Assembly: GCA_003164785.1 (NCBI GenBank)
Contig: PLUE01000020.1
Location: 1-43,053, forward strand
Source of the DNA: Gammaproteobacteria bacterium
GTDB lineage: Bacteria > Pseudomonadota > Gammaproteobacteria > Steroidobacterales > Steroidobacteraceae
Reading direction: 5' to 3'
DNA length: 43,053 bases
Shown: positions 37,072-43,053 of the stretch, in pieces
How positions within the stretch are numbered: the stretch's first letter is position 1
How the letters are laid out: each line of letters begins with the position of its first letter
Translations under genes and position numbers: made by a program
The notes under the pieces: model-generated
Told to the model about the DNA's origin: nothing
The model's input: the letters and a program-made list of their open reading frames with translations, nothing else
Databases searched by the model: none

Positions 37072-38810
37072 GGGTCGGGGGCCTGCGTCGGGGCAGCGTC
37101 GGCGTAAGTCACCTCAAACCGCTCGGGACTCGGTTCGCCGGCGGACCGACTCGGGGACGCCGGCCCGACATCCCATGCTTCGATGGCGCCCCTGCGCTCG
37201 ACCAAGACGGCTGCCGGCCAGTTCTGTTGCCTCAGGCTGGCATCCAGCTCCGGACCGCGGCTGAATAGAAACAGATCGGGCTGCCGCAGCAGCGGATCCA
37301 TCTGGACCAAGTCCGCGGCATAAAATCCGCCGCGAACCTTGATGAAATAAACATAGCGTGCCGGCCGTTGCGGCCTCGGTAGCTGCGCCAGGTGACGCTC
37401 GATGACGCTGTCGATCTGCAGCAGTTGGTAGGGGACAACCAAGAGCAGGCTCAACATCGCTGCGGCGCCGGCAAACGCGATCAGCCGACCGGTGGATCCC
37501 GGTCTTTCAATCATGGCGCATCCCGCGAGTATCGGAACCACACCCCACGCGGAATGAAGGTAACGGTATCCCCAGCCGTGTCCCTGGTCGAACACCACAA
37601 AAAAATATCCGCCGAACGTCAACACCGCGGACCATGCCAAGAGCCGTACGCGGTAATCATCGCCGCAACGGAGGCGGCCCAGCAGCGCGAGCAGGAACAA
37701 CCCGGGGACGGCCCAAATCCACATTTTGACCATTGCGGCCGCGCGCAGATCCAACATGAAAATGGTCGGGAGTTTGAGGACGCTGCTCATGGTGGCAGTG
37801 ATCGGCTCGAAGCCGGGCTGTCCTCCGGTTATTGCGCCGCGCAGGTGCAGCCAGCCTGCACCCACGACAATCAAAAGCGGTAGATAGCCAGCGATCAGTA
37901 TTGGGAGAGAGCGCCGGCGTTCCTTGGAAAACGCCATGGAGAGGATCCAGGGCGCGGCGAACAGGGCGTGGGGAAATGGGCTGTGCACCACCAGCGCAAA
38001 GGAGCCGACGATTCCTGCGGCAAAACTGCGGCGGGGATCGGGCTTCAAAAGCAGCCATGCAAAAAGCAGGTTGGTGGTCAGGCGAGCCTGCATCGAGTAA
38101 TAGGAAATCGAGTACGCCACGAAGACTCCGGAAGCCAACGTGAACAGAACGGCCCATCCGGCGGCACGACGATTCCCGGTGACGTCCAAGGTGATGCGGT
38201 GGATGAGGAAAACAGCCACGCCGGCCAGGCACGGGTTGCACAACCAGGGAATACCCAACGCCTCGAAGGGCGCCAGCATCAGCGGGAAGCCGGGCCAAAA
38301 GACTTCGATTGCCTCTCCGGAGATTTTCGAGGCAGCCAAAAAAGCGCCGTTGAGTTCCGGCGGTACCAGCCAGTCAACCACCGTGGCGGGCAAATGCGCG
38401 CGCAACTGCCCCGCCGCGAACGTCTTCGCTTGAAAGACTTCCGCATACTCGTCCATCGCGAAGGCATTGTCGTGATAGACGAAGACCGTGCCCAGGGCCA
38501 ACAACGCGACCGACGCGATGACGATGGGAACGAGATGTGCGTTCACGAAATCCACGATTTTGAGCGACGGCGCGGGATTGCTCCAGCATGCGGCGGCGAC
38601 ACAGATACCGAGGGTCAACCAGGCGGTTTTGGCGTCATACTCCTTGAGCAGATAGCGAAAAATCCCCGACATGTACCGGGACGAGAACAGGTGGTGATCG
38701 AGCGCATGGAAGTAGGCCAGAGCCACTGCCGACAGCAAGATGGCGAGGATGATCGTCAGGCAGTCGGCCGCGCGGGCCCGCGAGACCTCACCGTTGGCGG
38801 AAGTCATCAA
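37068..38810 (-). CDS. Putative GT-C membrane glycosyltransferase (PMT/ArnT/GT39-like)
   Basis: 580-aa polytopic protein with about 12 predicted transmembrane segments by eye and a C-terminal soluble domain. The motif AMDEYAEVFQAKTFAAGQL (D120-E121) after the third or fourth helix resembles the catalytic acidic motif of undecaprenyl-phosphate-sugar-dependent transferases of the PMT/ArnT type. Expected role: transfer of a sugar from a lipid carrier to a periplasmic acceptor such as a glycan, lipid or protein. The acceptor is unknown. It follows pilR by 65 bp and overlaps the next membrane protein gene by 4 bp. Confidence 0.7.
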   Translation of the reverse strand: MMTSANGEVSRARAADCLTIILAILLSAVALAYFHALDHHLFSSRYMSGIFRYLLKEYDAKTAWLTLGICVAAACWSNPAPSLKIVDFVNAHLVPIVIASVALLALGTVFVYHDNAFAMDEYAEVFQAKTFAAGQLRAHLPATVVDWLVPPELNGAFLAASKISGEAIEVFWPGFPLMLAPFEALGIPWLCNPCLAGVAVFLIHRITLDVTGNRRAAGWAVLFTLASGVFVAYSISYYSMQARLTTNLLFAWLLLKPDPRRSFAAGIVGSFALVVHSPFPHALFAAPWILSMAFSKERRRSLPILIAGYLPLLIVVGAGWLHLRGAITGGQPGFEPITATMSSVLKLPTIFMLDLRAAAMVKMWIWAVPGLFLLALLGRLRCGDDYRVRLLAWSAVLTFGGYFFVVFDQGHGWGYRYLHSAWGVVPILAGCAMIERPGSTGRLIAFAGAAAMLSLLLVVPYQLLQIDSVIERHLAQLPRPQRPARYVYFIKVRGGFYAADLVQMDPLLRQPDLFLFSRGPELDASLRQQNWPAAVLVERRGAIEAWDVGPASPSRSAGEPSPERFEVTYADAAPTQAPDP

Positions 38811-38875
38811 CCGATGTACCGAGTGTCGATCCCATTGTCGATTATTGCACCAACCCGCGGCGACCCATGGCGCCT

Positions 38876-40225
38876 CTATTCAATCCCGAGCTTCTTGATT
38901 CGATAGCGCAGGGCTCGGAACGACATGCCGAGGGTCTTGGCCGCGGCCGTCTTGTTATAGCGGCTCTGCTCGAGCGCCTTGACGATGGCCTCGCGTTCGA
39001 TGTCCTCGAGGTGGTCTTCCAAGGCGGAAGATGTCGTCGCGGGCGCACTGTGGGGGGAATCGGCGGCCGAATGCATCGGAGTGGCCCGCAACTGGATGTC
39101 GCTTGCATTGATTTGGCGATCGGTGCACAGAGTGACGGCGCGTTCCAGGATGTTCTCGAGTTCACGAACATTGCCCGGAAATGAATACGCGTCGAGAGCC
39201 TTCAAGGCATCCTTGCCGAGCGCCGGCGGCGTGATCTTCATGCGCCGCCCCAGCCGTCGCAATATCGCATCCGCGAGTTCCGGTATATCTTCCCTGCGCT
39301 CGCGCAATGAGGGCACTCTCAGCTCAATGACATTCACGCGATAAAACAGGTCCTCCCTAAATGCGCCTTTTGCGACCAGTTCCGAGAGATTCTGGTGGGT
39401 TGCCGACAAGATGCGCACATCGACACCAATCTCGTGCTGCTCACCGATGGGGCGCACCGATCTTTCCTGAATGACGCGCAGCAGCTTCACCTGCATGTGA
39501 AGGGGTAGATCGGCAATCTCGTCGAGCAGCAGTGTGCCGCCCTCGGCGGATTGGATCAGGCCCTTTTTGTCGCCAACGGCACCGGTAAAGCTCCCCCGCT
39601 TGTGCCCGAACAGTTCGCTTTCCATCAGCTCATTGGGAATGGCGCCGCAATTGACCGGTACGAACGGGCCGTCTCTGCGGGGTCCCGACTCATGAATCAG
39701 CCTTGCCACCAACTCCTTGCCGGTCCCGGATTCGCCATAAATATGCACAGGCGCCTGGCTTCGGGCCATCCGAGCAATCATTTCGCGCATATGCTGCATC
39801 GCGCCGGAAGTTCCCAGGAGACGCGGCCCAAAAAGCTCCGTATCTCCATTCGGATCCTCGGACATCTTGATGGCGGTGGCAACCAGCTTTCTGAGTTCGG
39901 CCAGATCCAGCGGTTTGGACACGAAGTCGAACGCGCCGAGCTTCAGGGCTCGGACGGCGGTTTCCATATTGCCATGCGCCGTGATGACGGCCACCGGCAC
40001 ACCAGGCGCATATTTTTGGATCCAGCCGATCAGTTCCAGTCCGTCGCCGTCCGGTAGTTGCATATCGGTGAGGCACAATTCGTATCTATCGGCCCGGAGC
40101 ATGCGTTGTGCGGCGGCGACGGTCGACGCAGTATGAGGATCGAGATCCATGCGACGCAATGTGATGGACAGCAATTCACAGAGGTCCGGTTCATCGTCGA
40201 CAACAAGAACTGCGGGCTTGGGCAT
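38876..40225 (-). CDS. pilR: Sigma54-dependent response regulator PilR
   Basis: Response regulator that activates pilA transcription with sigma54 polymerase. The 449-aa protein has a receiver domain with acidic pocket DDE and phosphoacceptor D54 (LTDMQLPDGDG), an AAA+ domain with Walker A GESGTGKE, the sigma54-contact loop GSFTGA (Ser in the second position, as I recall for other PilR proteins), Walker B GTLLLDEIADLP, SATHQNL and FREDLFYRVNV, and a Fis-type helix-turn-helix at the C-terminus (YNKTAAAKTLGMSFRALRYRI). The kinase gene pilS is directly upstream and its likely target pilA is 5 kb downstream on the same strand. Confidence 0.95.
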   Translation of the reverse strand: MPKPAVLVVDDEPDLCELLSITLRRMDLDPHTASTVAAAQRMLRADRYELCLTDMQLPDGDGLELIGWIQKYAPGVPVAVITAHGNMETAVRALKLGAFDFVSKPLDLAELRKLVATAIKMSEDPNGDTELFGPRLLGTSGAMQHMREMIARMARSQAPVHIYGESGTGKELVARLIHESGPRRDGPFVPVNCGAIPNELMESELFGHKRGSFTGAVGDKKGLIQSAEGGTLLLDEIADLPLHMQVKLLRVIQERSVRPIGEQHEIGVDVRILSATHQNLSELVAKGAFREDLFYRVNVIELRVPSLRERREDIPELADAILRRLGRRMKITPPALGKDALKALDAYSFPGNVRELENILERAVTLCTDRQINASDIQLRATPMHSAADSPHSAPATTSSALEDHLEDIEREAIVKALEQSRYNKTAAAKTLGMSFRALRYRIKKLGIE

Positions 40226-40400
40226 TTGCCGATTGTAGCGTTTACGTCTTTTTTTGGTGAGTCAATCGCCCAACTATTGCGCCACGAAGATAATCTCATC
40301 GCCCAACAAAGTTTCCGAACACGATGCGGCGCGGATCGATGCCGTGTGCCTGGGGGCGGCATCGCCGCGGTTGCGATCTTCGGCTGCGTGGCGCTCGGTG
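40226..40400 (-). other. pilS-pilR intergenic gap
   Basis: A 175-bp gap, long for a two-component pair. On the minus strand it holds an A7 tract (complement of 40247-40255) and TACAAT (complement of 40232-40237) only 6 bp before the pilR ATG. As a -10 box that would place the start at or beside the ATG, but no acceptable -35 lies 16-18 bp upstream; the TTGACT (complement of 40260-40265) is 22 bp away. I see no terminator and no gene. pilR may have some independent expression. Confidence 0.3.
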
Positions 40401-42017
40401 TTATTCCTCCCACCGTTGGGGATCGCTGAACACCACCCGGAAAACGGTCCCGTCCCGGCCACGCGGTTCATAGAGCAACACCGCGCGATTGAGTTGACAC
40501 AGTTCGCGGGCGATGAACAAGCCCAGCCCCGTTCCCCCCTTATGCCCGGTGTAGAACGGCTCGAAGATGCGATCGACGGCCGCGGTCTCGATTCCGGGAC
40601 CGCCATTGATCACCTCGAGATAAGGCCGGCCGCTGGGGCTGAGCCGGCCCATCCTGATCTCGACGTTGATGCCGTCTTGGGCCTCGCCGTATTTCAGGGC
40701 ATTGTCGCAAAGGTTCCACACCGCCTGGCGCAAGTGACTTGGGTCTATGAGGACCTCCAGATTGACCGCTTCCTCCACCACGGCGATCTGGGTCATCGAG
40801 ACCTGCATGGTTTCGCAGAACTCATCCACGAAGTCCTCCAACCAGTCTCCCAGCGTCAGCCGCGTCGGCCTCGTGGCTTCACGACGCGAGAGCTGCAAGA
40901 CATTGTTGATGATGGTACTCACGCGTTCCGAATTGCTGCGGATGATGTCCGTGAGATGACGTTCATCGGCACCCATGACCGGGCTCTCCGCAAGCAATTG
41001 GCCGGCATGGCTCATGGCGCCCACCGGATTGCGGATCTCATGGGCGATGCTGGCAGAGAGTCGGCCGAGCGCCGCCAATTTGCTTTGCTGCACACGCTCG
41101 GCCATCAGGCTCGTGTCTTCGAGGAAAATCAAGGTTGGGCCCGGATCGAGTCCCCCCAGCGGCGCAAAATGAGGTTGGATCAGTCGAGCACCGTCCGCCG
41201 CGACGAAGCTCGATGGATCTTCGTCGCCCCGATTGCTCTGCCGCCAGGTGGCGAGCGAATACAGCAAGCGGGGTGAGACTTCGCCGACCAGCGCGCCCGG
41301 CACCGCTTGTTGATCCCCGAGGATTTGCGCCGCCGATTCGTTGATCAAGCGGATGCGATCGGCGGCATCCACGACCAGAAGACTCTCGCGCAGATGCTGC
41401 ACGATGTATTGGGATAGTTCCGCCATGTTCGCGAGGTCCACATCCCGTTGCCGAACCAGGTCTTCGCTCTGTCGTATGCGGGTTGCGACGATGCTCGCCG
41501 CAGCGGCGATCGAGAACAGAACGACGCCGAGCAGGCCGGCGGCCGCATAGACATTGATATCCACACGGCCGGTGAGCTGTTGCCAGATCGTGTCCGCCAG
41601 CAACGCGATGATGGTGATGGCCGCGAGGAATAGCGCGCTGCGTGGCGGCAGCAGGAAGGCGAGGCTGCCCACGGGAACGAGAAGCAGCAAGCCGAGTCCG
41701 CTGGCCACCCCACCGCAGGCCTGCAAGAGCACCATGAGCACGATCAAATCGAGGGTGGCTTGGAGAATCGTCTGGCCGTACGCGCTGCCCAAGCGTCTGC
41801 GCACCAACATGACACTGAACAGCCCAAATCCCAGATAGAACGCCGTCGCCGCGAAGAACAAGCGCGGCGAGTCGACGGCAATTCCGCGCCCACCTCCGAC
41901 TGAGTAGAGGCTGACCAGCACCAGCGGCACTAAAATCCGATACAGGTTCAGCAGGCCGAGGATGCGCCAGTTCATGGCGAGCTTTTCGCCGTTAATGCGC
42001 CCTGATTGACGGTTCAA
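40401..42017 (-). CDS. pilS: Sensor histidine kinase PilS
   Basis: Membrane sensor kinase of the PilSR system; in Pseudomonas PilS senses PilA levels through its membrane domain. From TTG 42017 the product has 538 aa: about six transmembrane helices (residues about 18-190), a PAS-like linker (about 200-310), a HisKA domain with the phosphoacceptor H326 in SASIAHEIRNPVG, and an ATPase domain (N box DNALKYGE, G boxes NGGPGI and GGTGLGL). The start is unusual. An upstream ATGGATGTA, homologous to the start of the duplicate ORF, is put out of frame by a 1-nt deletion and stops after five codons. Translation must use TTG 42017 or ATG 41973 (MNWRILG). Confidence 0.92.
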   Translation of the reverse strand: MNRQSGRINGEKLAMNWRILGLLNLYRILVPLVLVSLYSVGGGRGIAVDSPRLFFAATAFYLGFGLFSVMLVRRRLGSAYGQTILQATLDLIVLMVLLQACGGVASGLGLLLLVPVGSLAFLLPPRSALFLAAITIIALLADTIWQQLTGRVDINVYAAAGLLGVVLFSIAAAASIVATRIRQSEDLVRQRDVDLANMAELSQYIVQHLRESLLVVDAADRIRLINESAAQILGDQQAVPGALVGEVSPRLLYSLATWRQSNRGDEDPSSFVAADGARLIQPHFAPLGGLDPGPTLIFLEDTSLMAERVQQSKLAALGRLSASIAHEIRNPVGAMSHAGQLLAESPVMGADERHLTDIIRSNSERVSTIINNVLQLSRREATRPTRLTLGDWLEDFVDEFCETMQVSMTQIAVVEEAVNLEVLIDPSHLRQAVWNLCDNALKYGEAQDGINVEIRMGRLSPSGRPYLEVINGGPGIETAAVDRIFEPFYTGHKGGTGLGLFIARELCQLNRAVLLYEPRGRDGTVFRVVFSDPQRWEE

Positions 42018-42308
42018 CGGGTTACATCCATGGGCGCTTGGCGCTGCCCAGGCGCTTGCGCACCAAAAGGACGCTGAACAGTGCGAAACCCAGATAGAAG
42101 CCGCCCGCTGCGAAGAACAGGCCGGGCGACTCGGCGAGGCCGCGGCGGCCGCCGCCCAGGGAGTACAGGCTGACCAGGACCAGCGGTACCAGGACGCGGT
42201 ATAGGTTCAAAAGGCCGAGAACGCGCCAATTCAGGGCGAGTTTCGATCCGGGATTGCGTTCTGACTGTCGATTCAACCGTTTTACATCCATGGCGGCTTT
42301 GCGCTGCC
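41782..42308 (-). repeat. 260-bp partial tandem duplication of the pilS 5' region
   Basis: The octamer GCGCTGCC (plus strand) occurs at 41782, 42041 and 42301, bounding two direct repeats of 259 and 260 bp. The proximal unit is the 5' end of pilS; the distal unit holds the truncated duplicate ORF. Over about 199 aligned bases I counted about 50 differences and no gaps; one 1-bp indel lies near the start codons. On the coding strand the octamer (GGCAGCGC) lies both in the leader of the distal copy and in the LGSA codons of pilS, so recombination at that short homology can explain the duplication. Confidence 0.9.
42022..42291 (-). CDS. Truncated PilS duplicate: two N-terminal membrane helices only
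   Basis: 89-aa ORF starting MDVKRLNRQSERN. From LALNWRVLGLLNLYRVL to the end of the repeat it matches PilS at about 53 of 67 residues by eye. It contains two transmembrane helices (about residues 28-45 and 58-76), and then the duplication junction replaces the PilS sequence after LGSA with KRPWM and TAA. There is no kinase, PAS or DNA-binding part. The stop is 4 nt before the pilS TTG start, so its translation could feed ribosomes into pilS. It may be a decaying fragment, a leader ORF needed for pilS translation, or a small membrane protein acting on PilS or PilA. Divergent from sucC. Confidence 0.65.
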   Translation of the reverse strand: MDVKRLNRQSERNPGSKLALNWRVLGLLNLYRVLVPLVLVSLYSLGGGRRGLAESPGLFFAAGGFYLGFALFSVLLVRKRLGSAKRPWM

Positions 42309-42370
42309 TGCAAGCTTAATTCAGAATACCCGGCCTCAATGCGATCCAAATCAGCCTTCAAGGACAATTC

Positions 42371-43053
42371 ATGAATTTGCACGAGTATCAGTCGAAGCAG
42401 CTTTTTGCCAAATACGGCATACCGGTGCCCAAGGGCGGCGTGGCGTCCAGCCCTGAGGAAGCGGTCGCCGCGGCCAAGAAACTGGGGGGTTCCCTGTGGG
42501 TGGTCAAGGCCCAGGTGCATGCGGGCGGCCGCGGCAAGGCGGGCGGGGTCAAGGTCGCGAAGGACTTGGACACGGTGAGTTCCGCCACCAAGGCGATGAT
42601 CGGCACCACGCTGGTCACCCACCAGACCGGGCCGGAGGGCCTGCCGGTGCACCAGGTGTACGTGGAGGAGGGGTCGAAGATCGTCCGGGAGATTTACCTC
42701 AGCGTGGTGTTGAATCGTGAGGCGGGGCGGATCGCCTTCGTCGCGTCCTCGGCGGGCGGCATGGACATCGAGGAGGTGGCGGAGCACACGCCGGAGAAGC
42801 TGATCCATGTCAACGTTCACCCGACGGCGGGGTTGCAGGACTTCCAGTGCCGCCAATTGGCGTTCGCGCTGGAGCTGACCGGGCCGCAAATCGCCCAGTT
42901 CGGCAAGATCGCCCACGCGCTCTACAAGCTGTATCTGGAACAGGACGCGGCGTTGGTGGAGATCAACCCGTTGATCGTCAGGGGTGACGGGGGCTTGCTG
43001 GCGCTGGACGCGAAGATCGGCATCGAGGACAACGCGCTGTTCCGGCACAAGGA
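42371..43053 (+). CDS. sucC: Succinyl-CoA ligase [ADP-forming] beta subunit, 3' end outside the window
   Basis: TCA-cycle enzyme converting succinyl-CoA to succinate with ATP or GTP formation. The first 227 residues are present and the frame is still open at the edge. MNLHEYQSKQLFAKYGIPVPKG is the family N-terminus; the ATP-grasp motifs VVKAQVHAGGRGKAGGVKV, VYVEEGSKIVREIYLS, FVASSAGGMDIEEVA and LVEINPLIV are intact. AAGGA (42360-42364) lies 6 nt before the ATG. The 79-bp gap to the divergent PilS duplicate must hold both promoters; none is clear enough to call. Confidence 0.96.
   Translation, partial: MNLHEYQSKQLFAKYGIPVPKGGVASSPEEAVAAAKKLGGSLWVVKAQVHAGGRGKAGGVKVAKDLDTVSSATKAMIGTTLVTHQTGPEGLPVHQVYVEEGSKIVREIYLSVVLNREAGRIAFVASSAGGMDIEEVAEHTPEKLIHVNVHPTAGLQDFQCRQLAFALELTGPQIAQFGKIAHALYKLYLEQDAALVEINPLIVRGDGGLLALDAKIGIEDNALFRHK

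Noticed and set aside
38876..40225. PilR GSFTGA as a damaged GAFTGA loop
   Set aside because: Ser in the second position is, from memory, common in PilR proteins, so it is not evidence of inactivity.
42292..42370. Promoters in the sucC / pilS-duplicate divergent gap
   Set aside because: TATTCT on the minus strand and several AT-rich hexamers exist, but none pairs with a good -35 at 16-18 bp.
42014..43048. Long antisense open frame across sucC and the pilS duplicate
   Set aside because: Opposite strand is sucC with intact ATP-grasp motifs; the antisense product has no domain.

Overview
The window looks like chromosomal DNA from a GC-rich gammaproteobacterium. The support is a complete dcw (division and cell wall) cluster preceded by rnpB, lpxC-secA-mutT after ftsZ, the gammaproteobacterial division protein ZapD, a DNPR-type (meso-diaminopimelate) MurE, and a type IV pilus pilA-pilB-pilC-pilD-coaE block with pilSR close by. 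I cannot fix the genus. Gene content would suit a Xanthomonadales/Nevskiales/Steroidobacter-like lineage, but that is a guess. Apart from rnpB (cut at the left edge) and sucC (cut at the right edge) the genes are intact.

Left half, plus strand. The 3' part of RNase P RNA (1-313) is followed by a 473-bp non-coding stretch. It holds a 74/76-bp direct repeat, a run of small hairpins, a CRP-like dyad, a strong sigma70 promoter and a three-box MraZ operator. Then come mraZ, rsmH, ftsL, ftsI, murE, murF, mraY, murD, ftsW, murG, murC, murB, ddlB, ftsQ, ftsA, ftsZ and lpxC. Every junction from rsmH to ftsA overlaps by a few bases (ATGA, GTGA, TGATG or similar), which implies one translationally coupled operon. 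ftsZ has its own strong ribosome binding site and is followed by a probable intrinsic terminator before lpxC. A small dciA gene lies antisense after lpxC. An M23 peptidase, secA (GTG start) and a MutT-type Nudix hydrolase (probable TTG start overlapping the secA stop) complete the plus-strand half.

Right half, minus strand (24460-42291). In transcription order: a truncated duplicate of the pilS 5' end, pilS, pilR, a GT-C-like glycosyltransferase, a large polytopic membrane protein, an FAD oxidoreductase, pilA, pilB, pilC, pilD, coaE, zapD, yacG and a dipeptidyl peptidase IV-like protease. pilA has a sigma54 promoter matching the consensus, the expected target of the PilSR pair encoded nearby. 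The three envelope/glycan-type genes between pilR and pilA look like an accessory cassette that could modify the pilin or another surface glycan.

Most unusual feature. A 260-bp partial tandem duplication of the pilS 5' end (octamer GCGCTGCC at both edges and the internal junction) has produced an 89-codon ORF encoding only the first two PilS transmembrane helices. It ends 4 nt before the pilS TTG start. Its differences from pilS are mostly synonymous, which hints that the short product is, or long was, translated. sucC starts divergently at the right edge.
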